Origin: JABIDZ01 sp964619405
GTDB taxonomy: Archaea > Iainarchaeota > Iainarchaeia > Iainarchaeales > JAAZKV01
Reading direction: 5' to 3'
NCBI GenBank assembly: GCA_964619405.1
Contig: CAZUCF010000001.1
Span: 62,001 to 126,000 of the forward strand
Length of the DNA: 64,000 nt
The position numbers and the translations under genes are program-made. Positions 42,880-52,268 of the stretch are shown piece after piece (the stretch's first letter is position 1; the number at the start of each line of letters is the position of its first letter). The notes below the pieces were generated by a model, which made no database searches, was not told the DNA's origin, and was given only the letters and a program-made list of their open reading frames with translations.

Positions 42880-43419
42880 ATGGGAGTAAATGATGTACCA
42901 ACGAAGTACTTGATAGAAGAAACGACAACAAAATTAAAAAGCGAATTAGAACAACCAGCTTTTGTTGGTTTTGTTAAGAGTGGAGTCCACAAAGAAAGAG
43001 CACCACTAAGAGACGACTGGTTTTATGTTAGAATGGCAAGCATCCTATACAGAACTCACAAATGGAATGTTATAGGAACAGCAAGACTAAGAAGTTATTA
43101 TGGCGGGAGAAAAAGAAGAGGAGTAAAAACAGAGCATTTTAGAAAAGCAAGTGGAAAAGTTATTAGGAGTGCAGTACAAAACTTGGAAAAAGCGGGTTAC
43201 TTAGAAAAAGCAAAGCCAAGAGGAAGACAATTAACTGGAAAAGGGAAAAAACTTTTGAACGAAATGGCAAAAATAGTTACAATCGGATTAAAAGAAGGAA
43301 AATATGTGAAAAAAGAAAAAGTAAAAAAAGATGTAAAACAAGCAAAAGAAGTTAATGAAGCTTTAAGAGAACAAAACGTTGACAGAAAAAAGGATATTAA
43401 AAAAGGTGATAAGAAATGA
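42880..43419 (+). CDS. rps19e: Ribosomal protein eS19
   Basis: A 179-residue eS19 with PAFVGFVKSGVHKERAP, DDWFYVRMASILYRTH and YYGGRKRRGVKTEHFRKASG, all hallmarks of the family. The C-terminal 40 residues are a Lys-rich extension beyond the usual length (about 150). AAAAGGTGATTTA before the ATG is a good ribosome binding site. It overlaps eL39 by four bases and opens the conserved cluster. Confidence 0.97.
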   Translation: MGVNDVPTKYLIEETTTKLKSELEQPAFVGFVKSGVHKERAPLRDDWFYVRMASILYRTHKWNVIGTARLRSYYGGRKRRGVKTEHFRKASGKVIRSAVQNLEKAGYLEKAKPRGRQLTGKGKKLLNEMAKIVTIGLKEGKYVKKEKVKKDVKQAKEVNEALREQNVDRKKDIKKGDKK

Positions 43420-43661
43420 GCCGAAACAAAGACAAAGAATTCAAAGATTTTCAAATAAGTGAGAGAAAAAAAATTGGTTCAGGATTAACAAGTGCACCAG
43501 TATGGTTAATGCAAAAAGCTGGTGAAAGATTATGGAATTCAAGACAAAAAAGGACTTGGAAGAACATTGATTTGGGCGATAGATTCAAAGAACACGAGAG
43601 AAAACAAGCAAAAAAAAGAATTAAGAGTGGCGACCACAAAAAAGGTGGAAGGGATTACTAG
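43416..43661 (+). CDS. rpl39e: Ribosomal protein eL39
   Basis: An 81-residue protein whose middle (GSGLTSAPVWLMQKAGERLW and RQKRTWKNIDL) matches eL39. Typical eL39 is about 50 residues; here an N-terminal 20-residue and a C-terminal 15-residue charged extension are added. The gene for PDCD5, often between eS19 and eL39 in archaea, is absent here. Confidence 0.9.
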   Translation: MSRNKDKEFKDFQISERKKIGSGLTSAPVWLMQKAGERLWNSRQKRTWKNIDLGDRFKEHERKQAKKRIKSGDHKKGGRDY

Positions 43662-43673
43662 GAGATGATTTGA

Positions 43674-44054
43674 ATGGTAAAAGAATTTAAAGAAAAAATT
43701 ATAACAATTAATTTGAGAAAAGCGTTTGACAAACCAATGACAAAAAGAGCAAAATCAGCGTTATACATTTTGAAACAAGCAGTAAGAAAAGAAACAAAAA
43801 AAGATAATATAAAAATAAGCAACCAAGTAAATGAAGAGTTATGGCAAAATGGTTTATTTAAGAGTATAAGAAAAATAACTATAAAAGTAATTCATGACAA
43901 GGAAATGATAAGAGTACTAATGCCAAACGAAAAATTTGAGACAAGAGAAAAAAATGATAAAAAAACAATCAAGGAAAAACTTGAAGAAAAAAAAGAAGAA
44001 GTAATAAAAAAAGATGAAACAAAGACAATAAAAAAAGAAAATACAAAGAAATAA
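43674..44054 (+). CDS. rpl31e: Ribosomal protein eL31 with Lys/Glu tail
   Basis: A 126-residue eL31: ITINLRKAFDKPMTKRAKSAL and NQVNEELWQNGLFKSIRKITI are diagnostic. The core ends near residue 90; the last 35 residues are a Lys/Glu/Thr-rich, probably disordered extension. GGAGATGATTTGA before the ATG serves as ribosome binding site. Confidence 0.95.
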   Translation: MVKEFKEKIITINLRKAFDKPMTKRAKSALYILKQAVRKETKKDNIKISNQVNEELWQNGLFKSIRKITIKVIHDKEMIRVLMPNEKFETREKNDKKTIKEKLEEKKEEVIKKDETKTIKKENTKK

Positions 44055-44073
44055 CAAAAAAAAGATTAGTTTT

Positions 44074-44733
44074 ATGAATCTAAAAAGAATTAAATTACTT
44101 GGATCAGATTACATTGGTTTGTTTGCAATAACAAATGATAACTTGTGTTTAATACCCCATTCAACAGATGAAAAAACAATTAAAACGATTGAAGAAACAC
44201 TTGATGTAAAAACACTAAAGACAAGCATCTATGAAAGTGCTTTAATATCTGTTTTCGCAAAAATGAATAACAAAGAAATAATTGTCCCAAGTTTTATAAC
44301 AAACAAAGAAATAAACGAGATAGAAAAAGAAATTAAAATTAGAATTATTGAAACAGAAAATGCGCTTGGAAATCTCATGGAAATAAATGATAATAACGCA
44401 ATAATATCAAAAACACTCAACAAAAATGTTTATGATCAAATAAAAAAAACAGGACTTGGAATACTACAAACAAATCTTGCAAGAACAGATGCAATTGGTT
44501 CATCAATAGTAATAACAAACAAAGCATTCCTAATAAATCCTAATGCAACAAGCGAAGAAATAAAAATAGTTCAACAATCAATAAATATTAAGGGTGGTTC
44601 ATCAACAGCAAACACTGGAGACGCATTCATTAGGAATTCCGTAATAGCTAATTCCAAAGGAATATTGGTTGGAGAAAAAACAACAGGGCACGAAATGTCA
44701 AGAATAGAAGAAGCACTTAGTCAGGAGGAATAA
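44074..44733 (+). CDS. eif6: Translation initiation factor aIF6
   Basis: A 219-residue anti-association factor that binds the large subunit. It has the five-fold repeated pentein architecture seen as repeating strands, with VPSFITNKEINEIEKEI and NALGNLMEINDNNAIIS, and KGGSSTANTGDAFIRNSVIANSKGILVG near the C-terminus (listed in parts of the family signature). It sits in the canonical order between eL31 and eL20. Confidence 0.95.
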   Translation: MNLKRIKLLGSDYIGLFAITNDNLCLIPHSTDEKTIKTIEETLDVKTLKTSIYESALISVFAKMNNKEIIVPSFITNKEINEIEKEIKIRIIETENALGNLMEINDNNAIISKTLNKNVYDQIKKTGLGILQTNLARTDAIGSSIVITNKAFLINPNATSEEIKIVQQSINIKGGSSTANTGDAFIRNSVIANSKGILVGEKTTGHEMSRIEEALSQEE

Positions 44734-44736
44734 TAA

Positions 44737-44916
44737 ATGAAAAAATTTGAAGTAAATGGAACATACAAACAAAAAAGCGAGGAAAAAAAATTCTTAAAAC
44801 GGGTTAATGCGGAAAACAAAGAAAACGCAACAGAAAAAGTACTCTCATTAATTGGCGGGAAACAAAGAATAATAAGAAGAAATATAACTATTAACGAAGT
44901 AAAAGAGGTTGAGTAA
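44737..44916 (+). CDS. rplX: Ribosomal protein eL20 (LX)
   Basis: A 59-residue protein: MKKFEVNGTYKQKSEEKKF, followed by RVNAENKENATEKVLSLIG and KQRIIRRNITI, matching archaeal LX (eL20). Position between aIF6 and prefoldin alpha is the conserved archaeal order. CAGGAGGAATAATAA just before the ATG is a strong ribosome binding site; the gap to the aIF6 stop is three bases. Confidence 0.95.
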   Translation: MKKFEVNGTYKQKSEEKKFLKRVNAENKENATEKVLSLIGGKQRIIRRNITINEVKEVE

Positions 44917-44918
44917 TA

Positions 44919-45347
44919 ATGACACAACAAATAAGCGAACAACAATTAATACAAATAGCACAAAAACACGAAGAAATAATTAGAAGCCAACAAAATTTTT
45001 TACAAAATTTGAAAACAGCTTTAAAAGAAGCGTACGAAACAATTGAAGGGTTAAAAGAAATACAAAAAAATGATAAAAACGTTTTAATAAAATTGGGTTC
45101 AGGAATATTAATAGAAGCAGAAATAAAAAACAATAAAAAATGCAAACAAGCATTCTCAGAAAATGGTTACAAAGAAACAAGTATTGAAGAAGCAATAAAA
45201 TGGATTGAAAAAAGAAAAAATAATTTAGAACAACAAGCACAAAAAGTTCAATCAGATATTATTAACACTGAACAAAAACTCGTTGAAATAATTAATGTAA
45301 TAAAACAAATACAACACGAGAAAAGTAAAAATATTAGTGTGAAATAA
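44919..45347 (+). CDS. pfdA: Prefoldin alpha subunit
   Basis: A 142-residue chaperone subunit with two long coiled-coil helices (residues 1-50 and 95-140) flanking a beta-hairpin core with VLIKLGSGILIEAEIKNN, the prefoldin alpha signature. It lies two bases after eL20 and one base before ftsY, as in many archaea. Confidence 0.93.
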   Translation: MTQQISEQQLIQIAQKHEEIIRSQQNFLQNLKTALKEAYETIEGLKEIQKNDKNVLIKLGSGILIEAEIKNNKKCKQAFSENGYKETSIEEAIKWIEKRKNNLEQQAQKVQSDIINTEQKLVEIINVIKQIQHEKSKNISVK

Positions 45348-45348
45348 A

Positions 45349-46680
45349 ATGTTTGGGTTTCTTAAAAAAAAGATTGCTAATTTCAGTGAAAAACTAAAGC
45401 ACAACGTGACTGAAAAAGAAAGCAAAACTATTTCTCAAAAAAATATAAAACAAAATCAAATTGAAGAAACCAGAAAAAAAGAAATTAAAGATAAAAAAAC
45501 AAAAAAAGTAATAACTCCTTTCGTAAAAAAAAATGAAGAAACAATTCAAAAAAAACAAGCAAAAGAAAGTAAAAATATTTCCCAAGAAAAATCAATAAAA
45601 ATAATTAATGACGAAGAAACAAAAAACATGATTATTGACGAGCCAGTAAAAACAAAAAAACTTGAAAAAACAATAAAAACAACCCCTACTAAACAACCAA
45701 TAAAAACCGAAGAAGAAACCGAAATAATTAAAGAAACAAATCTTCTCCAAAAAAAATTTGTTGTAAAAAAAGTTGGAGAAGACAAAAGAGAACTAAAAGC
45801 AAATATTGGAGCAACCAGCAAAATAAAAAGCTTTTTTTCAAAACAAATTGAAATAAGTGAAAAAGAAATAGAAGAATTAATATTCGAGTTAGAATTAAGT
45901 TTAATAGAGAGTGATGTAGAACAAGACACAGCAAAAGAAATAACAGAACAAATACAAAAAAGATTAATTGGAAAAAAGGTTTCTTCAAAAAACTTGAATG
46001 AATACTTAAAAGAAATAATAAAAGAAATACTAAAAGAAATGATGCAAACAAAACAAATAAACTTGTTAGACGAAATAAAAAATAATTCCAAACCATTCAA
46101 AATAATCTTGTTGGGTCCTAATGGAGCAGGAAAAACAACGTCTATCGCAAAAATAACTTTTTTACTACAAAAAAATGGTTTTGATTGCGTTTGGGCGGCT
46201 TGCGATACTTTTAGGAGTGGCGCGATAGACCAGTTGAGTGAACACGCAGAAAAACTTGGTGTAAAAATAATTAAACAACAATATGGTGCTGACCCTGCAG
46301 CAGTAGCCTTTGATGCAATAAAAAGCGCTGAAGCAAACAATAATGATGTAATACTAATTGACACAGCGGGGAGACAAGAAACAAACAAGAACTTAATGGA
46401 AGAATTAAAGAAACTAGAACGAGTAGTAAAACCAAACCTAAAAATTTATGTTGGAGAAGCGTACACTGGACAAGGATTATTAGAAATGGCTAAAGAATTT
46501 GATGAAAAAATAGGCGTAAACGCATTTATTCTAACAAAAATAGATACTGATGCTAAAGGAGGCACTACTATATCATTATTATACAAACTAAAAAAACCAA
46601 TTCTTTTTGTTGGAACAGGACAAGAATACGAAGACTTTGAAAAATTTACGCCAGAATTTATTTTAAACAGAATAATATAA
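45349..46680 (+). CDS. ftsY: SRP receptor FtsY
   Basis: A 443-residue SRP-family GTPase. The first 150 residues are a Lys/Glu/Thr-rich acidic-basic A domain. The NG domain follows: LLGPNGAGKTTSIAKI (G1), DTFRSGAIDQL, LIDTAGRQETN (G3) and ILTKIDTDAKGG (G4). It docks SRP54-bound ribosomes at the membrane; SRP54 is encoded 2 kb away. The long A domain is probably the membrane-binding part. Confidence 0.96.
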   Translation: MFGFLKKKIANFSEKLKHNVTEKESKTISQKNIKQNQIEETRKKEIKDKKTKKVITPFVKKNEETIQKKQAKESKNISQEKSIKIINDEETKNMIIDEPVKTKKLEKTIKTTPTKQPIKTEEETEIIKETNLLQKKFVVKKVGEDKRELKANIGATSKIKSFFSKQIEISEKEIEELIFELELSLIESDVEQDTAKEITEQIQKRLIGKKVSSKNLNEYLKEIIKEILKEMMQTKQINLLDEIKNNSKPFKIILLGPNGAGKTTSIAKITFLLQKNGFDCVWAACDTFRSGAIDQLSEHAEKLGVKIIKQQYGADPAAVAFDAIKSAEANNNDVILIDTAGRQETNKNLMEELKKLERVVKPNLKIYVGEAYTGQGLLEMAKEFDEKIGVNAFILTKIDTDAKGGTTISLLYKLKKPILFVGTGQEYEDFEKFTPEFILNRII

Positions 46681-46983
46681 TTTATTAAAAATAAAAACAA
46701 TTTAAAATTAATAAAAACTATTTAAAAAATTAAAAAAAATAATTAGAAAAATAAAACAAAATACTTAAAAAAATAAAATAATTAGAATTACTTAAAAAAA
46801 TAAACTAATTAAAACTACCAAAAAAATAATTAGCACAATAAAACAAAACAATTAAAAAAAATAAACTAATTAAAACTACCAAAAAAATAATTAGCACAAT
46901 AAATTAAAACAATTGAAAAAAAATAAGGAACTTAATACTGGTTTGTTATTAAAAAAGATTATTTTAATTAAAACCAAGTTAAT
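46681..46983. other. A/T-rich intergenic stretch between convergent ftsY and htpX
   Basis: About 300 bases without a supportable gene. It is almost pure A/T with many TAA, and holds the 61-bp tandem duplication listed separately. No hairpin with G/C or RNA gene was seen. Confidence 0.6.
46799..46918. repeat. 61-bp tandem duplication
   Basis: Two nearly identical 61-bp copies (TAAACTAATTAAAACTACC... starting at 46801 and 46862) in tandem. The shared core AATAATTAGCACAATAAA is found in both. A/T-rich and noncoding. Confidence 0.8.
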
Positions 46984-47910
46984 TTACTTAACAATTATTC
47001 CTTTCAACGCATTAATCCTGTCTTCAATAGGAGGATGCGTAGAAAACAAACTTTGTAAAAATATTTTTTGGCCTTTTAACGGATTAGAAATGTATAAGTG
47101 GGCTGTTGCCTTGTTAGCCGAAACCAATTTACTTGAATCACTTGATATTACTTCAAGAGCCGAAGCTAAACCAAATGGGTTCCTAGTCATTTCTGCTGCA
47201 CTAGCATCAGCAACAAACTCTCTTTTCCTTGATATAGCAAAAGTAATCATTTTAGCAACAATAGGTGTTACTATTGCAAGTATTATTGAAACTATTATAG
47301 CAATAATTATTATTCCGCCACCAGAATTTTTTGAACTACCCCTATTACTAATTGAACCAAACAAAAACATTCTGAATAACATGTCCGATAATAGAACTGT
47401 TATTCCAACCAAGACTGTTGCAAGAGTCATTGTTCGCACATCATAATTTTTGATGTGACTTAACTCATGAGCAGCAACGCCTTGTAATTGCTCCCTATTT
47501 AATTTTTGTATACAACCAATTGTAAAACAAACAACCGCGTGTTGAGGGTCCCTGCCAGTAGCAAACGCATTAATTGCGTTATCATTAATAACAAATACGC
47601 GTGGCATTGGTAAACCAGAAGCAAGACACAACTCTTCAATAATATTATATAATTGTTTGAATTGTTCTTTTGGAGCTTCTTTAGCACCAGTAATAGAAGT
47701 AACAATTTTGTCAGAATTATAGTAAGATATTATTGAAAATAATATTGTTAGAACACCAAAAATTGAGAAAAACAAAATAAATCCAAAACCATAATAAAAA
47801 TCAAGAATCAGAGAAAAAATAAATGCGAGGAAACCAATTAACAAAAAAAACATTAGAAACAAAACAAAAGTCATTTTCTTGTTACGAGAAATCTGAGCAT
47901 AAAAATCCAT
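46984..47910 (-). CDS. htpX: HtpX-type M48 membrane metalloprotease
   Basis: A 308-residue zinc protease: two N-terminal helices (residues 15-60), the zinc motif AAHELSHIKNYDVR near residue 140, two more helices (about 150-215) and the third ligand Glu in SRKREFVADASAAEMTR. It degrades damaged membrane proteins in bacteria. LemA is encoded upstream on the same strand, a common pairing with HtpX. Confidence 0.95.
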   Translation of the reverse strand: MDFYAQISRNKKMTFVLFLMFFLLIGFLAFIFSLILDFYYGFGFILFFSIFGVLTILFSIISYYNSDKIVTSITGAKEAPKEQFKQLYNIIEELCLASGLPMPRVFVINDNAINAFATGRDPQHAVVCFTIGCIQKLNREQLQGVAAHELSHIKNYDVRTMTLATVLVGITVLLSDMLFRMFLFGSISNRGSSKNSGGGIIIIAIIVSIILAIVTPIVAKMITFAISRKREFVADASAAEMTRNPFGLASALEVISSDSSKLVSANKATAHLYISNPLKGQKIFLQSLFSTHPPIEDRINALKGIIVK

Positions 47911-47963
47911 TTGAACACCAAAAAAATAAAAGATTTCAGAAGAGAATAAAATAATTAAAAAAA

Positions 47964-48539
47964 TTATTTACTCAAATCTGAGAAATCAACTTTAACATTT
48001 TTTCTTTCAGAAGCTTGTGCTTCAAAAAAATCTTTACTCTTATTTCGCCCAGTAGCATCAGCAACTATTTTTGTTGGAAACTGCAAAATTATTGTATTCC
48101 AATGCATAACCATGTCATTATAGAATTGTCTTGCAAAAGAAACCTTGTTTTCAGTACTAGAAAGTTCTTCTTGCAAAGCCTTAAAATTCTCATTTGCTTT
48201 AAGAGAAGGATAAGCCTCAGCAACAGCAAAAATACTTTTTAAAGCACCCTCAAGCATTTGCTCCCCCTTAGCAGCATCCCTTGGACTTTTTGCCGAAAGA
48301 ATAGAAGTCCTTGCTTTTGTGACATCAGTAAGAACTTTTCCCTCAAATTTAGCATAACCCTTAACAGTCTCAATAAGATTTGGAATTAAATCTGCTCGCC
48401 TCTTTAATTGAACATCAATTTGTGCCCAAGCATTCTCAACTTTTTTTTCAGAAGAAATAAGCGAATTATAAGTTAAAACAAACCACAAAATAAATGCTAT
48501 TACAATAATTGCTAAACCAATCAAAATTATTTCAATCAA
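47964..48539 (-). CDS. lemA: LemA family protein
   Basis: A 191-residue protein with one N-terminal membrane helix (EIILIGLAIIVIAFILWFVL), then helical bundle with VENAWAQIDVQLKRRADLIPNLIETV and FPTKIVADATGR, the LemA signature. Function is unclear; it is often linked to HtpX, which follows 53 bases downstream. Confidence 0.94.
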   Translation of the reverse strand: MIEIILIGLAIIVIAFILWFVLTYNSLISSEKKVENAWAQIDVQLKRRADLIPNLIETVKGYAKFEGKVLTDVTKARTSILSAKSPRDAAKGEQMLEGALKSIFAVAEAYPSLKANENFKALQEELSSTENKVSFARQFYNDMVMHWNTIILQFPTKIVADATGRNKSKDFFEAQASERKNVKVDFSDLSK

Positions 48540-48659
48540 TTAAACCACCTTCAACAAAAATAGTAAAGAAGAATATTTAAACGTAATGCATAAACAAAAA
48601 TTTGACCAAAAAAACGCAAAAATTTAGAATTAAAAGACTTTTCCACAAATAAGTTTATT

Positions 48660-50009
48660 ATGCTTGGAGAAAAATTAAGAAGTGCTATAGACAAAATTTC
48701 TGGTGCAGGAATTGTTGACGAAAAAATAGTAAAAGAATCTATAAAAGAAATACAACGAGCACTAATTAATTCTAATGTCGAGATTAACACTGTTCTAGAA
48801 TTATCAAAAAAAATTGAGAAAAAAGCAAGTGAAAAACCAGAAGGCAATTTAAGTCAAAGAGAACACATAACAAAAGTAATTTATGACGAGTTAGTTAGAA
48901 TACTTGGTGGAAAAGAAATTCCAGAAGAACCAAAAAGAATTTTGTTATGCGGTTTATTTGGTTCAGGAAAAACTACTAATGCAGGAAAACTTGGTTTATG
49001 GTACAAAAAAAGAGGGAAAAAAGTAGGGGTTATTGCAGCAGACACTTATAGGCCAGCAGCATTTGAACAACTAGAAAACAATGCAAAAATAGCTGGAATA
49101 GATTTTTTTGGAATAAAAAAAGAAAAGAATCCTTCAAAAATAATTAATGAAGCACTAAAAAAATTTGAAAAAAATGATTTAATAATATGTGATACTGCTG
49201 GGCGATCAGGATTAGATGATGAACTAGTAAAAGAAATAAAAGAAATTGATAAAGCATTTAAAGCAGACCAAAAGTGGCTTGTTATTGGAGCAGATATTGG
49301 TAATCTTGCAAAAAAACAAGCACAAGCATTCCATAACGCAATAGGCATTAATGGAGTAATAATAACAAAAATGGATGGCTCAAGCAAGGGAGGAGGAGCA
49401 ATAATTGCTTGCAACGAAACTAACTCAAGTGTTTACTTTATTTCAACAGGAGAAAAAATAAATGATTTTGAAGAATTCAATGCTAACAGATACTTGTCAA
49501 AAATAATGGGTTATGGTGACCTAGAAGGATTATTAGAAAAAGTAAAAGAAATTGAAATGGAAAATGTTTCACCAGAAGAAATGCTAAAAGGAAATATTAA
49601 TTTCAAAATATTTTACGAACAATTAAAAGCAACAAAAAAAATGGGTTCACTAAGCAAGATTGCAGAACTAATTGGATTCGGAAACAAAATACCAAAAGAA
49701 GCAATGGAAATGGGCCAAGAAAAAATGGAGTCATTCAAAATAATAATTGATTCAATGACAGAACAAGAAAGATTAGAACCAGAACTTTTAAACAGAAGCA
49801 GAATAGAAAGAATTGCTAAAGGATCAGGAACAAGTATTGAAGAAATAAGAGAACTAATAAAACAATTTAAGAAAATGAAAAAAATGTTTAAAAGATTCAA
49901 GGGAATGAACGAAAAAAGTGTTAAAAAATTAGGTGAAAATGATTTAGGAAAAATGATGCAAGAAATGCAAGGCAAAAAAGCATTAAAGAAAAAATTTAGA
50001 TTCAAATAA
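48660..50009 (+). CDS. srp54: Signal recognition particle protein SRP54
   Basis: A 449-residue GTPase: N domain, G1 CGLFGSGKTTNAGKLG, DTYRPAAFEQL, G3 CDTAGRSG, G4 TKMDGSSKGGG and a C-terminal Met-rich M domain (KMKKMFKRFKGMN; MMQEMQGKK) that binds signal peptides and SRP RNA. The start follows AAATAAGTTTATT. No 7S RNA gene was recognised in the window. Confidence 0.96.
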   Translation: MLGEKLRSAIDKISGAGIVDEKIVKESIKEIQRALINSNVEINTVLELSKKIEKKASEKPEGNLSQREHITKVIYDELVRILGGKEIPEEPKRILLCGLFGSGKTTNAGKLGLWYKKRGKKVGVIAADTYRPAAFEQLENNAKIAGIDFFGIKKEKNPSKIINEALKKFEKNDLIICDTAGRSGLDDELVKEIKEIDKAFKADQKWLVIGADIGNLAKKQAQAFHNAIGINGVIITKMDGSSKGGGAIIACNETNSSVYFISTGEKINDFEEFNANRYLSKIMGYGDLEGLLEKVKEIEMENVSPEEMLKGNINFKIFYEQLKATKKMGSLSKIAELIGFGNKIPKEAMEMGQEKMESFKIIIDSMTEQERLEPELLNRSRIERIAKGSGTSIEEIRELIKQFKKMKKMFKRFKGMNEKSVKKLGENDLGKMMQEMQGKKALKKKFRFK

Positions 50010-50247
50010 ATATCAAAAAATAATTGAAATTATTTAAAACAAAAAAAAGAAAAAAATAAGTAAAAAGCAAAATAAACAAAAAAATAATAAAATGAATAAA
50101 CAAAAAATAATTAATTAAATAAGCAAAAAAATTATTAAAAAATAAATTGAAATTATTTAAAACAAAAAATAATAATATAAAAAAATAATTAAAAAAAATT
50201 AGAATTAAAAAATTAATAAAATAAAAGTAAAAATAAAAGGTTTTTTT

Positions 50248-51051
50248 ATGTTAACAATAATACAACAAGTAATTCTACTAATTGGAACACTCCTAGGCGG
50301 AATAACCGATGCAAAAACAGGGTACATTTATGATTGGATAACTATTCCAATGATAATAATAGGAATAATAACTAGCATAATCCAACTCCAATTATTTAAC
50401 ATTTTTAGCGGGATAATAATTTTTGTTTTACTACTAGTATTTTACAAATTAGGCAAAATTGGTGGCGGAGACGTAAAAATGTTTACTGGAATAGCTTTAT
50501 TGAATCCATTTAACAAAATTGATTTTTTAATAACGCTCTTTTTTTTTGCAGCGATAAGTTCAATGATTTTTTATTCAACATATTATTCTCTAAAATACTT
50601 TAAAAAAGGAGTAAAATTTGAGAGAGAAAAAAAAGGAATATTTAATGCAACAATAATATCACTAATAATAATTTTTTATTTTACAATAATGCTAAATCTT
50701 AGAATAATACAACCATTTTTCATAATGATAATTGCATTACCATTAGGTTTAGGGATAATTTATTTTTCATTACAAAAAGGAATTAAAGAAGAATTTTTTG
50801 AAGAAAAAATACGTGTCAATAAATTAGAAGATGACGAGGTTCTCGGCGAACAAAACAACGAAAAAATAAAAAAATTGTTGAAATGGAAAATGCTTTTAGG
50901 AAAAAAAGAAATTGAATTATTAAAAAAACACAAGATAAAAAGTGTTTTTGTTTTAAGAAATTTGCCAAAGTTTGGACCATTTATTTTTATTGGAACAATA
51001 ATTGCAATTCTTGTTCCAGAGTTATTTACACTAGTTTTTTCAACAATATAA
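50248..51051 (+). CDS. A24 prepilin peptidase, second copy
   Basis: A 267-residue membrane aspartic protease: first Asp in GGITDAKTGYIYDWITIP near residue 23, second in GKIGGGDVKMFTGIALLNPF near residue 74. Then helices and a cytosolic segment (190-245) with LGKKEIELLKKHKIKS, similar in place and pattern to that of the copy at 2305, before the last helix. The shorter size and divergent sequence suggest another substrate class. It stands apart from any pilin gene. Confidence 0.88.
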   Translation: MLTIIQQVILLIGTLLGGITDAKTGYIYDWITIPMIIIGIITSIIQLQLFNIFSGIIIFVLLLVFYKLGKIGGGDVKMFTGIALLNPFNKIDFLITLFFFAAISSMIFYSTYYSLKYFKKGVKFEREKKGIFNATIISLIIIFYFTIMLNLRIIQPFFIMIIALPLGLGIIYFSLQKGIKEEFFEEKIRVNKLEDDEVLGEQNNEKIKKLLKWKMLLGKKEIELLKKHKIKSVFVLRNLPKFGPFIFIGTIIAILVPELFTLVFSTI

Positions 51052-51112
51052 TAAAATAATTCATTTATTCCTAAGAGAAAGAATTAAAATAAATAAAAAA
51101 CAAGAATATTAT

Positions 51113-52000
51113 ATGAAAATACTTGTTACAGGAGCAGAAGGTTTTGTTGGAAAAGAATTGGTTAATGAATTAAAAAAAAAATATGTTATAACAAAATTTG
51201 ATTCCAAAACAGGGCAAAATATTTTAGACAAAAAAAACTTGCGAACATATTTGATTGGAGTAGATTGTGTTATTCACTTAGCAGGAATAATCGATAATTC
51301 TAATGAAAAATTATGGCAAATAAATGTTGAGGGCACAAAAAATATTATTGAGGAAAGTCTTAATGCACACGTGAAAAAATTTATTTTTTTATCAAGTACG
51401 GGAGTATATGGTTTTACTAAAGGAATTATTGATGAAAATTCGGATCTAAAACCGGAAAATGATTATGAAAAAAGCAAGTTTGAGGGAGAACAAATTATTT
51501 TAAACAAACAAGAAGAAATACAAGTTAACATTATTAGGAGCGCAATGATTTTTGGTAATAATGATTATTGGAAAAAAATGATTAAACTTTTAGAAAAAAA
51601 TATTCCATTACCTTGCAATGGAAAAAACAAATTCCAAATAATTTATGTAAAAGAATTGGTTAATGCCATAATAACGGTTTTAGAAAATGGTTCTCCTAAC
51701 GAGATTTATTTGGTTGCAGGCAAAGAAAAGCCAACATTAACAGAGTTTTGCAAAAAAATAAAAAAGAATTTAGAAAAAAATGAGAAAATAATTCACTTAC
51801 CAAGTTTTGTAGCAATAATAATAGGAAAAATATTTAGAATCAAAATAATAAATCGCGAAAATATAAGACACTTGTCAAAAGAAAGAAATTATAGTATTGA
51901 AAAATTAAATGCTATTGGTTATAAACAAAAATACTCTATAGATGAAGCAATAAAAATGACTGTTAATGAAATTAAAAAACAAAAAAATAAACTTAATTAA
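51113..52000 (+). CDS. NAD-dependent sugar epimerase/dehydratase-like protein
   Basis: A 295-residue extended SDR protein. The nucleotide loop is VTGAEGFVGKELV, with D in DCVIHLAGI; the catalytic Ser-Tyr-Lys shows as LSSTGVYGF and DYEKSKFEGE. This is typical for nucleotide-sugar epimerases; substrate unknown. The last residues (IKKQKNKLN) are coded by the first unit of the tandem repeat that follows. Confidence 0.88.
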   Translation: MKILVTGAEGFVGKELVNELKKKYVITKFDSKTGQNILDKKNLRTYLIGVDCVIHLAGIIDNSNEKLWQINVEGTKNIIEESLNAHVKKFIFLSSTGVYGFTKGIIDENSDLKPENDYEKSKFEGEQIILNKQEEIQVNIIRSAMIFGNNDYWKKMIKLLEKNIPLPCNGKNKFQIIYVKELVNAIITVLENGSPNEIYLVAGKEKPTLTEFCKKIKKNLEKNEKIIHLPSFVAIIIGKIFRIKIINRENIRHLSKERNYSIEKLNAIGYKQKYSIDEAIKMTVNEIKKQKNKLN

Positions 52001-52165
52001 TAAAACAATAATTAACTAAAAAAACAAAAAAAATAAACTTAATTAATAAAACAATAACTAACTAAAAAAACAAAAAAAATAAACTTAATTGATAAAATAA
52101 TAACTAATTAAAAAACAAAAAAAATAAACTTAATTAATAAAACAATAACTAATTAAAAATAAAAA
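51975..52165. repeat. 45-46-bp tandem repeat, about four copies, overlapping the end of the epimerase gene
   Basis: The core TAAACTTAATTAATAAAACA recurs at 51988, 52034, 52080 and 52125, spacing 46, 46 and 45. The first copy holds the epimerase stop codon. No other gene lies in the spacer. Confidence 0.85.
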
Positions 52166-52268
52166 AAATAATTAAAAAAATAGAATTAAAAAAGTTCTAA
52201 GTTTAATTTACTACAAATAGAATATTTTAAAAAAATAATTTTTTTTGTGAAATAATAAATTTGACAAA

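Noticed and set aside
45546..46388. A 280-residue open frame opposite ftsY
   Set aside because: The A/T-rich, Lys-rich sense strand leaves few antisense stops; the Ser/Phe-rich translation matches no family, while ftsY has all GTPase motifs.
51988..52140. The tandem array as a CRISPR
   Set aside because: Units are directly adjacent with no unique spacers, and no cas genes are in the window.
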